Source: Alistipes senegalensis (GTDB lineage: Bacteria > Bacteroidota > Bacteroidia > Bacteroidales > Rikenellaceae). From it: a DNA stretch of 64,000 bases. Shown piece by piece: positions 7,571 to 16,873 of this stretch; position 1 is the first letter of the stretch; each line of letters opens with the position of its first letter. Below the pieces are notes generated by a model. The model did not search any database, was not told the origin of the DNA, and worked only from the letters and a program-made list of their open reading frames with translations. The stretch is from the NCBI GenBank assembly GCA_023664045.1, contig JAMPGH010000001.1, forward strand, positions 838,487 through 902,486, written 5' to 3'. The position numbers and the translations under genes were made by a program.

Positions 7571-8818
7571 CTATGGCTTCAATCCCAAAGCTGCGACATA
7601 GCCGTTGTTCTGCCGGCAATTCGCGAACCGGCAGTTCTCAAGGTAGGCATCGAGAATGCGGTGCACCTCGTCCCGGTCGGGATGCGCCTCGCGGATGAGG
7701 GCGTAGCTCGACCGGTCGGCGGCTAAGAAATCGACGATCCGCTCCCACCCCTCGGGCATCGCCACGCTCACGAACGACCGCTCCGTGTCGAGCCGCTTGT
7801 AGGTCCAGAACGTCCAGCCGATGCCGGTCTCGTCGAGGGCCCGGCGGAACGCCGCGACCCATTCGTCGGTATTCTCGCCGGTCTCGCCCATGTACATCGG
7901 GCACTGCGACCGGTCGCGGAACGCCGCGAAGCCCCGCAGCGAGTTGACCGAAGGGGGACACTTGTAAATATGGCAGGAGAAGACGAGGTTGTCGTCGAAC
8001 GTCCAGTCGTCGTAGACCTTGAAATTGGTATTCCACTGCGCCCCGCCGAGGATCAGAACATGCCGGGGGTCCGCCTCGCGAATCGCTTTCGCCGTGCGGA
8101 TCATCAAGGGTTGGAGCGCAGCGTTCAGCTCCTCCCGATCTTCGAAATAGTGGGCGATGGGCTCGTTCATCAGGTCGTAGCCGAGAATCGCAGGCTCGTC
8201 GGCATAGCGAGCCGCGATGCTGCGCCAGACGGCTATGAAACGCTCCTGCAGCTCGGGACTCCGGAAGAGCCACGGATAGCCGTAGGAATCGTCGATGTTG
8301 TCGCCGGTCTGTCCGCCCGGACAGTCGTGCATGTCGAGAATGAGCCGCAGCCCGGCCTCGCGGCACCACGCCACGACCTTGTCCACGAGGGCGAAGCCCT
8401 CCCCGGGAGCGTGCAGGCCGAGGTATTCTTCGTCGGTGAAGAGCTTGTAATGCAGGGGCAGCCGCACGGTCGTAGCTCCGGTCGACGCGATGTAGGCGAT
8501 ATCCTCGCGCGTGATGTAGTTCTCGCGGAACGTGCGCCAGAAATGCTCCATGTAGGCGGGCCCGGCTATCTGGCACAATCCCTCATGGATGCGACGGGGC
8601 GAATCGGCCGACTTGGGGAATCCGAAAAGATAGCCTTCCGGATTGAGCCAGTGTCCGAGGTTCGTGCCCCGGATTTCGAAACGCTCGCCATGCGCATCGA
8701 CCAAATTCATGCCGTCGGTGCGGATGAAGTTCGGCGACTCGCCGGCCGGACCGGCACACGCCGCGCAGCACACCGCGGCGAAAAGAAAGGTGAGATATCT
8801 GAACATGACAGCCGTCAT
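7571..8818 (-). CDS. GH5-family glycoside hydrolase lipoprotein
   Basis: A retaining endo/exo-beta-glycosidase, last gene of the PUL. Starting at the ATG that overlaps the upstream GH2 stop (ATGA) gives 415 aa; an alternative ATG at 8806 is four codons later. The signal segment ends in VCCAAC, with C21 as likely lipid site, so it is probably surface or periplasmic. The catalytic acid/base is E219 in DLMNEP and the nucleophile is E312 in PMYMGETGEN. LDMHDCPGG and the VRLPLH strand also fit GH5. Subfamily and exact substrate cannot be told from sequence alone. The GH128 neighbour suggests a beta-glucan. Confidence 0.85.
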   Translation of the reverse strand: MTAVMFRYLTFLFAAVCCAACAGPAGESPNFIRTDGMNLVDAHGERFEIRGTNLGHWLNPEGYLFGFPKSADSPRRIHEGLCQIAGPAYMEHFWRTFRENYITREDIAYIASTGATTVRLPLHYKLFTDEEYLGLHAPGEGFALVDKVVAWCREAGLRLILDMHDCPGGQTGDNIDDSYGYPWLFRSPELQERFIAVWRSIAARYADEPAILGYDLMNEPIAHYFEDREELNAALQPLMIRTAKAIREADPRHVLILGGAQWNTNFKVYDDWTFDDNLVFSCHIYKCPPSVNSLRGFAAFRDRSQCPMYMGETGENTDEWVAAFRRALDETGIGWTFWTYKRLDTERSFVSVAMPEGWERIVDFLAADRSSYALIREAHPDRDEVHRILDAYLENCRFANCRQNNGYVAALGLKP

Positions 8819-10614
8819 TTCGTTTTGTAATAGTCCTGAAGTACGTAAAAAGCCTCCTTGCGCTCGCCGCGGTCGGAGATGATCCCCTTGCGGTTGAATC
8901 CGTCCTGCGTCTGGGGCAGCAGCCGGCGCGCCGACCGGAAATCCTTGAGCACCCAGGGCGAAATGCCGGCGACGGGCGGCATGCGCTCCTCGATCATCCG
9001 CAGGGTCTTGCGGTAGAGCTCGGCCTGATACTCCTCGGTCCATATCTCCGCGGCATCGCCGTGCTTGCCGTAGGGCGCTCCGCCGCCGAACTCCGAAATC
9101 ATGATCGGCTTCTCGTAGTCGATCTCCCAGCGCACGCGGTCGAGCTTTTCATTGGTGCCGTCGTACCATCCCACATACTCGTTGAAACTGATGATGTCGA
9201 CGCAGCGGCTCATGTTGTCCTGCACGGAAAGCACCTCCTCGCTCTTGTCGTTGCGCTCCATAGCCATGGAGATCAGGCGCGTGGGATCCTTTTCGCGGGC
9301 ATAGGCCGCCAGCGACGAGAGGAAGCGGTCGCGAGCCTCGCCCTGAGGCGTCTCGTTGGCGATCGACCAGATGATGATGTTGCAGCGGTTGCGGTCGCGC
9401 TCGATCATCTCGTCGAGCTGGTTGAGCGCATTGGCGTAGACATCCTCGCGCTCCCAGAGGATCGTCCAGTAAACCGGAATCTCGCTCCACACCAACAGTC
9501 CCATCCGCTCGGCTTCGCGCACCATCTGCTCGTTGTGCGGATAGTGGGCCAGACGGACGTAGTTGCACCCCAGCTCCCGGGCCCAGCCCAACAGCGTGCG
9601 GTCCTCCTCGACCTTGGCGATGCGTCCGTTGCGGAAAGCCGCCTCCTCGTGGATCGAAATGCCGCGCAGGAAGATCGGCTTGCCGTTGAGCAGAATCTCG
9701 CGGCCGCGGGTTTCGATGGTGCGGAATCCGATCTCGTCCTCCACACGGTCGTCGTCCGAGACGACCGTCATGGCATAGAGCTTCGGCGACTCGGGCGACC
9801 AAAGCTGCATGCGGGCGCGTTTCTCGAAGCGGACGACCCCTTCGGCATCGGTCGTTCCCCGCAGGTCGATCTTCAGCTCGGGAAGTTTCAGACCGACCTG
9901 CTGGCCCGCCTCCCTGCGGTTCATGCGCACGAACGCCTCGACGGTGTCGGTCGTGCCGGGTTTCAGCCGCACGGTGTAGCTCTCGACGAAACGCTCGGGC
10001 ACCGACACCAGCATCACGTCGCGCGTTACGCCACCGTAGTTGAACCAGTCGCAGATGATCGTCGGCACCCGCTCGGGCAGGCGCTTGTTGTCCACGGCCA
10101 CCACCAACGAGTTCTCCCCGTCGCGGAGCAGCTCCGTTACGTCGAAGTTGAACGGCGTATAGCCGCCCTCGTGATCGCCCACGTGCTCTCCGTTCAGGAA
10201 GACGTGGGTCAGGTAGTTCGAAGCTCCGAAATAGAGGTAGTGCCGCTTTCCGGCCTCGCGCCGCGCAAGGAACTTGTGGCGCAGCCACACCATCCCCTCG
10301 TAGTGGAACAACGGGTCCGCCTGCGTGTTCCAGTCGCCGGGAACGGCCATTACGGGCGAAAGGTCGAAATCGTACTCTTTCCACGTCGCGACGTTGTCCA
10401 CCTGCTTGTCCTTGAAGAAGCCGTTGGGGTCGGGACGGCGCCGGTAGTCGTAATAGCCGGTTTCGAGCGGATCGGCGAAATAGTTCCAATAGCCGTTCAG
10501 CAGCCGGATTTCACGTCCGTAGACGTTCTGGATCAGCGGATCGAGCCCCTCGGTGCGCTGCCCGTAGGCCAGCGAAGCCGACAGCAGGGCTGCCAGAATC
10601 AGGATTCTTTTCAT
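8815..10614 (-). CDS. GH2-family beta-glycosidase
   Basis: Secreted retaining exo-beta-glycosidase, 599 aa. The signal peptide is MKRILILAALLSASLAYG. A sugar-binding jelly-roll domain (about 35-215), an Ig-like domain (about 215-315) and a TIM barrel (about 315-590) follow. Acid/base is E421 in WSIANET and nucleophile is E508 in MISEFGGG; both are intact. The leftward frame stays open far upstream of 10614, but that extension overlaps the GH128 gene in another frame and has no sense as protein. Closest GH2 types are beta-glucuronidase/beta-galactosidase-like. In this PUL it probably trims ends of oligosaccharides released by GH128 and GH5. Confidence 0.88.
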   Translation of the reverse strand: MKRILILAALLSASLAYGQRTEGLDPLIQNVYGREIRLLNGYWNYFADPLETGYYDYRRRPDPNGFFKDKQVDNVATWKEYDFDLSPVMAVPGDWNTQADPLFHYEGMVWLRHKFLARREAGKRHYLYFGASNYLTHVFLNGEHVGDHEGGYTPFNFDVTELLRDGENSLVVAVDNKRLPERVPTIICDWFNYGGVTRDVMLVSVPERFVESYTVRLKPGTTDTVEAFVRMNRREAGQQVGLKLPELKIDLRGTTDAEGVVRFEKRARMQLWSPESPKLYAMTVVSDDDRVEDEIGFRTIETRGREILLNGKPIFLRGISIHEEAAFRNGRIAKVEEDRTLLGWARELGCNYVRLAHYPHNEQMVREAERMGLLVWSEIPVYWTILWEREDVYANALNQLDEMIERDRNRCNIIIWSIANETPQGEARDRFLSSLAAYAREKDPTRLISMAMERNDKSEEVLSVQDNMSRCVDIISFNEYVGWYDGTNEKLDRVRWEIDYEKPIMISEFGGGAPYGKHGDAAEIWTEEYQAELYRKTLRMIEERMPPVAGISPWVLKDFRSARRLLPQTQDGFNRKGIISDRGERKEAFYVLQDYYKTK

Positions 10615-10625
10615 GCGGTAATAGT

Positions 10626-11528
10626 TTATCGGTTCGTAAGCCGGATATCGTCGTTGGGTTCGAGCGAGGCGTAGTATGCGCCCAGCGAGGTGAGGCGTTC
10701 GTCGTCGTCGAAGAAACGCGAGGTAATCAAGCCGATCATCGTCGGCGAGGCGCATCCGAACCACGAATAGCGGAACACCTCGTTCATCTCGCCGTAGGCC
10801 GGCAGCAGCACGTTCATCTGGTCGAGCACACGGCTCTCGGTATAGCTGTTGTAACCGTTGTTTTTGGCGTTGTCGTCGCGCGGCGCGAACTCGGTGATCC
10901 AGACTCTCTTGCCGAACTTGTTGTAGACATCGCGGATCACCGACTGGTAGTTTTGGGTTCCGATGCCCGCATACATGTGCACGGCAACGTAGTCGCAGCG
11001 CAGCCCCCGCTGCGCGACGCCCGCCATGAACTCCGCAAGCCACTCCCGCGTGGGATACGACGGCGCCGGGCTCACCAGCTTGATGCGGCTGTCGAGGTTG
11101 TTGCAAAGGAACTCCCACTTCTCGAGGGCGTCGGCGACGCTCATGTTCGACTCCTCCTTGAGGTCGGGTTCGTTGAAGCCCAGCACGTAGAAGACCCGGC
11201 CCTCTTCGTAGAGCTTGTTGATCTTGTCGCAGTTCTCTTTGGTTACCGACGAGGCGCCCCAGAACATCGGCACAAACTCCGCGCCCTCGACCTGCCCGGA
11301 GGGCTCGAGGCCCCAAGTGTAATACCAATTGGCCTTCAGGTCGACGAGTTTCTGCCCGAAGTCGAGCGTGTTGGTGCTCTGGCAGACGCCGCGCTTGGCT
11401 TTCGTGGCCCCCGAGGTTCCGCCCTCGGGTTTGTTGATGTCTTCGGGCAGGTCGGAGATCAGCTGTCCCTCGGTGCACGCCGAAACGGCGCACGCCAAGG
11501 CAGCGAGGATAAAACGTATCTTTTTCAT
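10626..11528 (-). CDS. GH128-type glycosyl hydrolase lipoprotein (Glyco_hydro_cc)
   Basis: Small (300 aa) (beta/alpha)8 hydrolase of the Asl1-like/GH128 family, whose characterized members cut beta-1,3-glucans. The lipobox is CAVSAC, with C18. Family hallmarks are visible: KRGVC near 45-49, the WYYTWGLEP segment, FVPMFWG, the acid/base E120 in LGFNEPD and the nucleophile E213 in WITEFAP. The start at 11528 directly precedes the lipoprotein signal; an upstream in-frame ATG would add a basic, unlikely leader. It is the best clue to what the PUL degrades. Confidence 0.85.
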   Translation of the reverse strand: MKKIRFILAALACAVSACTEGQLISDLPEDINKPEGGTSGATKAKRGVCQSTNTLDFGQKLVDLKANWYYTWGLEPSGQVEGAEFVPMFWGASSVTKENCDKINKLYEEGRVFYVLGFNEPDLKEESNMSVADALEKWEFLCNNLDSRIKLVSPAPSYPTREWLAEFMAGVAQRGLRCDYVAVHMYAGIGTQNYQSVIRDVYNKFGKRVWITEFAPRDDNAKNNGYNSYTESRVLDQMNVLLPAYGEMNEVFRYSWFGCASPTMIGLITSRFFDDDERLTSLGAYYASLEPNDDIRLTNR

Positions 11529-11554
11529 GGTCTGTAAATGCTTGTTTAGGTTGT

Positions 11555-14224
11555 TCAGTCGATCTTCACGGAGTCGTCGCAGCCGACTTTCTGCAGTTTC
11601 GGAGCCGCAGCCGCAGCATCCCAGCTCCACACCGAGGAGAAGTCGTAGCCGAGGCTTTCGAACCACGTCCGATCCGGTGTTCCGGGGATGTCGGCTCCGT
11701 CGGTAGCACCGGCACCGATGTCTGCCGGCTGCTTGACTTCACCCGCTCCGTCCTGTAGTACGACGTCCGACGAGGCGTAGTTGTTCTCGAGCGGATCGCT
11801 GGCGAGCGGGGTCCCCGATATACGGGCCGAGGTGCCACCCTTGATCGTCGTGGTACCCAGAACGACGCTGTTGCGTGTCTTGCCGTTATTCTGATAGGAG
11901 CAGACGACTCCGGCAGCAGGTTTCGCCGTCGAATTGTTCGTGACGCCCGTAATCGTCGCGTCGCTGACGATGCAGTTGTCCGCATACAGTTTGGAAATCG
12001 AGGCGATACCGCCCACGTTGCCCGTACCGGAAGATGCAGCGGTATTCTCAAGCGTCGCTCCGACGACCAGACAATTCTTGATATTGGGTCCCACGCCGGC
12101 GATGCCGCCGACATCGAACGCCGCCTTGATCCGTCCGGAGAACATGCACTCTTCGATCATCATATTATTGTTGTTATTCGCACCGAAGATACCGCCGAAG
12201 CTATTGGCGTTGGCATTGGTCGCCGAAAGGGCCATCGAAGAGAAGCAACCGCGGATTTCATCCTTGCCGCTGCCTTCGCCGCGGCCCACGATACCAGCGA
12301 TGCGGGTCTTGGAGGCCGTGATCTCGATCGAACCCTCGGAGGTACAGTTCGTCACACGCACACCATTGCCCGAAGAGGTCATGCGGCCTACGATGCCGCC
12401 CACCATACCGCACGAAGCCGTCATGGCCAGATTGACGTAACAGTTTTCAATCACGGCGGAGCCTTTCAATTCGCCGGCGATACCGCCCAGGATGTCGCCG
12501 GTATTCGTACTGACGACCTTGCCCGATACGGCGACGCCGCTGATCCGGCCGCTGCCTTCTGTCGTTCTGGAAACGACGCCGAAACCGGTCGAAACCGAGA
12601 TGTCCACGCCCTTGAACTTGATATTGCTGATCAGGCCGGTATTCGTAGCCACGAAACCTGCCGTCAGCCCCTCGACGGTGTGTCCGTCCCCCTCGAGCGA
12701 GCCCGAGAACGTAGTGAGAGTCTCCCACTCCTTGACGACGATGTCCTCCGTCAGCTTCACATGGGCCTCAGGATAGGTGTGCAGCGTCGCAGCGAACTGG
12801 TCGCCGTCGACCACGACGTAGGGATCGCTTTCGGTACCCGAGCCGCTCTCGTACATGTTCTTCGACGAAACGACGATGGTGTGCGTCGTCGAAGTTACCT
12901 TTTCGCCGAGCGAAACGCGGAACGTTACGTCGCCGCTGACGAATCCGGCCTCCTTGACCACGGTGAAGTCGCCCGAAGCATCGTCATAACTCCACGAAGT
13001 GCCGGTCGCTGCGGGATCGAAAGTTACCGTCGCGCCTTTGGTCGCCAATCCCAGCGGCCCGGAGGCCGACTCCTCGCCCATCGGGATGTTGACGGCGGCA
13101 GGCACCGTCCCGAATTCGATCACCCGGGCGTCCCGGCCGGCACCCGAAGCGACGGATGCGGCGACGAAGTTCGCACCCATGACCATCACGGCCGAGACAT
13201 CGGCCGAGAGGGCGGTCTCGCTGGCGGCAGCTAAGGCCGAAACGTAGTTGCGGCCCACCACAGAGCCGTCGAGCACCAAGTTCCGGACCTCGGCGCCCGC
13301 ACCTACATAGGCGAAGAGAGCCACCCGATCCTCCTCGGGGCGGTCGAGCGCCAGCGTGATCTTGTGTCCGTCGCCGTCGAGCAAGCCCGTGAAAGGCTGC
13401 GCAAACGTACCGGCCGGCGTCCAACCGTTGTCGAGAACGAGGTCCGAAGTCAGGCGGAACGCCTTGTCGAAACCGGAGCCGATCTTCTCCAATTCGGCCG
13501 CAGAAGCGACTTCGTAAGGTGCGTCGGCCGTTCCTTCGCCGGCAGCGAAGGCACTGACACGGATCGTGCGCACCTGCGGCTCCCGGGCTCCGAACGAAGC
13601 GGTCAGCTCCACCTCGCCGCCGAAGAAGTTGGCGGCGGGAGTCAGCGTTACGCTGCCCGCACCGGTGGCGGGATCGGTCGCGATGCGGACGCGCAGCCCC
13701 TCGGGAGAGGTCCCCGATTCGACGACCGAAGCCATCGTCGGATCGACCGTGAAAGCGAGGGTCCGGGGAGCGGTCAGCCCCGTCAGGGGCGTGCAGTCGA
13801 TGGCGAAGTCGATCGACCCCGAGGGATCGGTATCCTCGAGAACGGCGATCTCGACGCTCGAAAGGTAGACCTTGCCCCGGTATTCGACGTTGAGTTGCAG
13901 AAACGAGGTCTCGAGCAGCAAGGGTGTGCCAGCCACGACGACCGTCGCCTCGCCCGCACCCACGGCGAGGGCGACCTCCTGCGCATCGATACGCAGGCCG
14001 TTGGTCTCGGGCGCACTGATGCGCGCCGTGCCGCCCGCAGCATGCTCGTAGGGAATCTTCACGCGGCAGAGATCGGTGGTCGCGACACCCTGCACATAGC
14101 TGCCTTCGGCCAGGCAGTTGGCCGTATCGACGACCAGTTCGTCGAGGTAATAGGACGAAACGTCGTCATCTCCGCATCCGGCCGCCAGCACGACGGCACA
14201 CAGCATATAAAACAGTTTTTTCAT
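11555..14224 (-). CDS. Large GLUG-repeat surface lipoprotein of the PUL
   Basis: 889 aa with lipobox VVLAAGC (C17). The first third holds Ig-like or cadherin-like beta stretches. A first GLUG-like patch, in the order 'FTGLLDGDGH-KI', lies near 270-310. A second long set of GGI(A/V)G-type repeats at about 530-800 (LGGIAGEL, VGGIVGRM, IAGIVGRG, FGGIFGA, VGGIAGVG) suggests a parallel beta-helix. No catalytic motif is visible. Position (between SusD-side lipoproteins and hydrolases) and architecture suggest a surface glycan-binding protein, not an enzyme. The fold is recognisable, but I do not recognise a named family for the whole protein. Confidence 0.7.
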   Translation of the reverse strand: MKKLFYMLCAVVLAAGCGDDDVSSYYLDELVVDTANCLAEGSYVQGVATTDLCRVKIPYEHAAGGTARISAPETNGLRIDAQEVALAVGAGEATVVVAGTPLLLETSFLQLNVEYRGKVYLSSVEIAVLEDTDPSGSIDFAIDCTPLTGLTAPRTLAFTVDPTMASVVESGTSPEGLRVRIATDPATGAGSVTLTPAANFFGGEVELTASFGAREPQVRTIRVSAFAAGEGTADAPYEVASAAELEKIGSGFDKAFRLTSDLVLDNGWTPAGTFAQPFTGLLDGDGHKITLALDRPEEDRVALFAYVGAGAEVRNLVLDGSVVGRNYVSALAAASETALSADVSAVMVMGANFVAASVASGAGRDARVIEFGTVPAAVNIPMGEESASGPLGLATKGATVTFDPAATGTSWSYDDASGDFTVVKEAGFVSGDVTFRVSLGEKVTSTTHTIVVSSKNMYESGSGTESDPYVVVDGDQFAATLHTYPEAHVKLTEDIVVKEWETLTTFSGSLEGDGHTVEGLTAGFVATNTGLISNIKFKGVDISVSTGFGVVSRTTEGSGRISGVAVSGKVVSTNTGDILGGIAGELKGSAVIENCYVNLAMTASCGMVGGIVGRMTSSGNGVRVTNCTSEGSIEITASKTRIAGIVGRGEGSGKDEIRGCFSSMALSATNANANSFGGIFGANNNNNMMIEECMFSGRIKAAFDVGGIAGVGPNIKNCLVVGATLENTAASSGTGNVGGIASISKLYADNCIVSDATITGVTNNSTAKPAAGVVCSYQNNGKTRNSVVLGTTTIKGGTSARISGTPLASDPLENNYASSDVVLQDGAGEVKQPADIGAGATDGADIPGTPDRTWFESLGYDFSSVWSWDAAAAAPKLQKVGCDDSVKID

Positions 14225-14242
14225 GGCATTCGGTTTTGCGGG

Positions 14243-15196
14243 TTAATCTTTCGACCAGATCCACTCGATCGGATCGTTGTTCGACTCGGCCTGCTTGGTC
14301 CGCAGCAGCAGCTGACGCAGCGACGACTTGCCGTCGATGGTCGACCACATGAAAATCTTCATGTGATCCTCCGACACGGCGCGCACCTCGTACTGCGTGT
14401 TCCAGCCGCAGAAGTAGAAGAGGTAGCCGCCGTGGCCGGCCGCCGTCGACGGAAAAGCGATGTAGTAGCGTCCGCCCGTCTGCAGAAGGCTCCAGCCCAT
14501 GTTCGCGGGAGGCGTGCAGGCGACGATGTAGTCGTTCGTCGAGGCCAAGTTGTAGGCCGTCGCGCTCCAGGCCCCGTCGTTGAAGAGCTCCATGGCGGGG
14601 GTCAGGTTGTTCAGCGTAGCGCTCTTGCCGTTGTTCGCGTAGTCGAAGGCCTGACCCCGCTCGCTGTTGAGAATGAACGTCGCCTCGTCGTCGTAGAGCT
14701 CGCAGCCCGCCTTTCCGTCGGGACCGGCGCCCCACCACCGGTCGCTGACGTTGGAGGGGTTGAACAGGCCGATATGGTCCTGACGCTGAGCGTCGAGCAT
14801 CCAAGTCTTGCCTTCGCTGCCGATCTCGCCGGCGATGTAGGTGTACATCGGATCGTCGAGCAAGTAGAGGTTTTCCGTCGTCACGGAGAGTTTCACCGAG
14901 ACGTCGTTGGTGCGGCCGTTGTCGCCGTAGGCTTTCAGCGAGACGGTATAATCGCCCGGAAAGGGGTACTCGGCCGTAACGGAGTTGACGCCCGAGGCGG
15001 TGTTGCCGTTGCCGAGGTCCCAGAATCCGATCACGTCGGTGCGGTTCGTACGCAGCAGGTAGGTGTTCTGCACCTCGCCCGGCGTTACGATGATCTTCAG
15101 GTCGGCGACGCGTCCGTCGGAAAGCTCGGGACGCTCGTCGATCGTGCACCCCGCGACCGCAAGCGCGAGGGTGAATATGCCGATGGTCTTTTTCAT
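14243..15196 (-). CDS. PKD-domain lipoprotein, SusE-position surface glycan-binding candidate
   Basis: 317 aa with lipobox LAVAGC (C17). A PKD-like domain (about 35-115) contains the WDLGNGNTASG segment and the FPGDYTVSLKA strand. The C-terminal 190 residues are rich in Trp, Tyr and Gly (RWWGAGPDG, YLFYFCGWNTQYEV) and probably form a beta-sandwich. No active-site motif is seen. It sits directly after susD, the place usually held by surface glycan-binding proteins, and is co-directional with an 18-nt gap. The role is inferred from position and architecture. Confidence 0.75.
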   Translation of the reverse strand: MKKTIGIFTLALAVAGCTIDERPELSDGRVADLKIIVTPGEVQNTYLLRTNRTDVIGFWDLGNGNTASGVNSVTAEYPFPGDYTVSLKAYGDNGRTNDVSVKLSVTTENLYLLDDPMYTYIAGEIGSEGKTWMLDAQRQDHIGLFNPSNVSDRWWGAGPDGKAGCELYDDEATFILNSERGQAFDYANNGKSATLNNLTPAMELFNDGAWSATAYNLASTNDYIVACTPPANMGWSLLQTGGRYYIAFPSTAAGHGGYLFYFCGWNTQYEVRAVSEDHMKIFMWSTIDGKSSLRQLLLRTKQAESNNDPIEWIWSKD

Positions 15197-15213
15197 GGTA
15201 AACAGGTGTTGGA

Positions 15214-16857
15214 TTAGTAGCCGGGGTTCTGGACCAGCGAATTGCGCGACTGCGTGATCTCGTACTGCGGAATGGGCAGCAGGCCGCGGCGCGTGCGGTC
15301 CCACGTTACGGCGAACTCGCCCTCCTCGCCGTTGGTCAGCACGCCGGCGGCATAGTCGTCGCCCTGACGCAGGACATCCCAGTAACGGTGGCCTTCGAGC
15401 GCCAGTTCGAGCAGGCGCTCTTCGAGTATCTTGTCGAGGGTCAGCGACCCGGCATTGCCGGCCGCACCGGCGCCCAGCGCACGTTCGCGCACTTGGGCGT
15501 AATAGCCGAACGCCTTGCTCTGCGAACCATAGCGGAACTCCATCTCGGCGGCCATGAGCAGCACGTCGGCCCAGCGGATCGAGGGGTAGTTGTTGGGGTA
15601 GTTCAGCTCGCGCGACCCCGACGAGGCGTTGTTGGCCGTCAAGGGGGTGAACTTGCGGCAGAAGTAGCCCGTATTCTGAAATCCCGCCGTATACTGCAGC
15701 CCTTCGCCATCGTTGTCGCCCTCGGCGGCGCGGGCGTTGATGAGCGTCGCCCAGCGGCGCGGATCGGCGGGATCGTAGGCATGGAACAGACGCTCGGCCA
15801 CGGGAGCGAACGACCACCCGGCAGCATAGGGCGAGCTCACGTCGCGGATGCCCCAGAGAATGACGGCCTGATTGCCCATGCAACCCTCGCGGTTGCTCCA
15901 GTCGCCCCATTTCGAGAGGTTCGAATACTGGATGGTGAAGACCTCCTCGGAGCAGTTCTTGTTCGCCACATTCCAGAGCGGCGCCACGCCGCTGCCCGTA
16001 TCTTTGGCATAGGCATCGGCCAGAAACGCGTAGTTGCCGCTGTCGGCCACCTCCTCGATCAGGCGGATCATCTCCCCGGCGGGAATCCCGGGCAGCTCCG
16101 ACTCCCCGTAGTAGCCCGTGTAGTAGAGCCATACGCGGCAGAGCAGCGCTTTGGCGGCGTCGAGCGTGGCGCGACCCTTGTCGGCCGCATCGAAACGGTT
16201 GGCGGCCTCGGTCATGGCCGGAGAACCGTCTGCCCGCACCGTTTCGAGCGCCGTCGTCAGGTCGGCGGCGATCTGTCCGTAGATGACGGCGGGCTCCGCC
16301 TGCTTCTGGGCGTAGTCGGCCGGCGTGAGCGGCGTGAGGATCAGCGGCACATTGCCGAACAACCGCACGAGATCGAAATAGTAGTAGGCCCGCAGGAAGT
16401 GGGCTTCGGCCTTGTACATGGCCCGCAGGTCCTCGTCGTCGAAGGCGGCGCCGTCGACTTTCTCGAAGAACTTGTTGCAGCGATAGATGCCCGTATAGTA
16501 CTTGTGCCAGAGGGCTTCGGGATAGAGGTCCGAGACGAGCATCGTGAAGCGGTCGACGCGGCTGGTCTGTACGGCGTCGTTGGCGCTGGCGCCTCCGGCG
16601 TAGCAGCAGTCGCCAAGAATTTCGCTGACCACCTCGAACGCACAGTTCTGCGCACCGCCTCCGACGGCCTTCGGGGCGCTCCACGTCAGCACGTTGTAGG
16701 CCGAGGTGAGCGAGCGGTACATGTCCGTTTCGTTCTTGTAGAAGTTCTCTTCCACATCGTTCATCGGCGGCGTGAGATCGAGCAGCGAATCGCAGGCCGG
16801 AGCAGCCGCGCATAACAGGCCCGCAATGAGAATCGAATAAATCTTGGTATGTTTCAT
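15214..16857 (-). CDS. SusD/RagB family outer-membrane lipoprotein
   Basis: 547 aa. The signal ends in AAAPAC (C22 lipid site). Typical SusD features follow: LDLTPPMNDVEENFYKN near the N-terminus, AYNVL, the FLRAYYYFDLVRLFGNVPLI segment (RagB signature), and the C-terminal ILEERLLELALEGHRYWDVLRQG motif. It forms the lid of the SusC importer and binds the glycan at the cell surface. It lies 17 bp downstream of susC in one operon. Confidence 0.95.
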   Translation of the reverse strand: MKHTKIYSILIAGLLCAAAPACDSLLDLTPPMNDVEENFYKNETDMYRSLTSAYNVLTWSAPKAVGGGAQNCAFEVVSEILGDCCYAGGASANDAVQTSRVDRFTMLVSDLYPEALWHKYYTGIYRCNKFFEKVDGAAFDDEDLRAMYKAEAHFLRAYYYFDLVRLFGNVPLILTPLTPADYAQKQAEPAVIYGQIAADLTTALETVRADGSPAMTEAANRFDAADKGRATLDAAKALLCRVWLYYTGYYGESELPGIPAGEMIRLIEEVADSGNYAFLADAYAKDTGSGVAPLWNVANKNCSEEVFTIQYSNLSKWGDWSNREGCMGNQAVILWGIRDVSSPYAAGWSFAPVAERLFHAYDPADPRRWATLINARAAEGDNDGEGLQYTAGFQNTGYFCRKFTPLTANNASSGSRELNYPNNYPSIRWADVLLMAAEMEFRYGSQSKAFGYYAQVRERALGAGAAGNAGSLTLDKILEERLLELALEGHRYWDVLRQGDDYAAGVLTNGEEGEFAVTWDRTRRGLLPIPQYEITQSRNSLVQNPGY

Positions 16858-16873
16858 GGCGCTTGTTTTCGGA

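Noticed and set aside
10615..11493. N-terminal extension of the GH2 frame upstream of 10614
   Set aside because: It overlaps the GH128 gene in another frame and encodes low-complexity Arg/Gly/Ala protein. The signal peptide starts at 10614.
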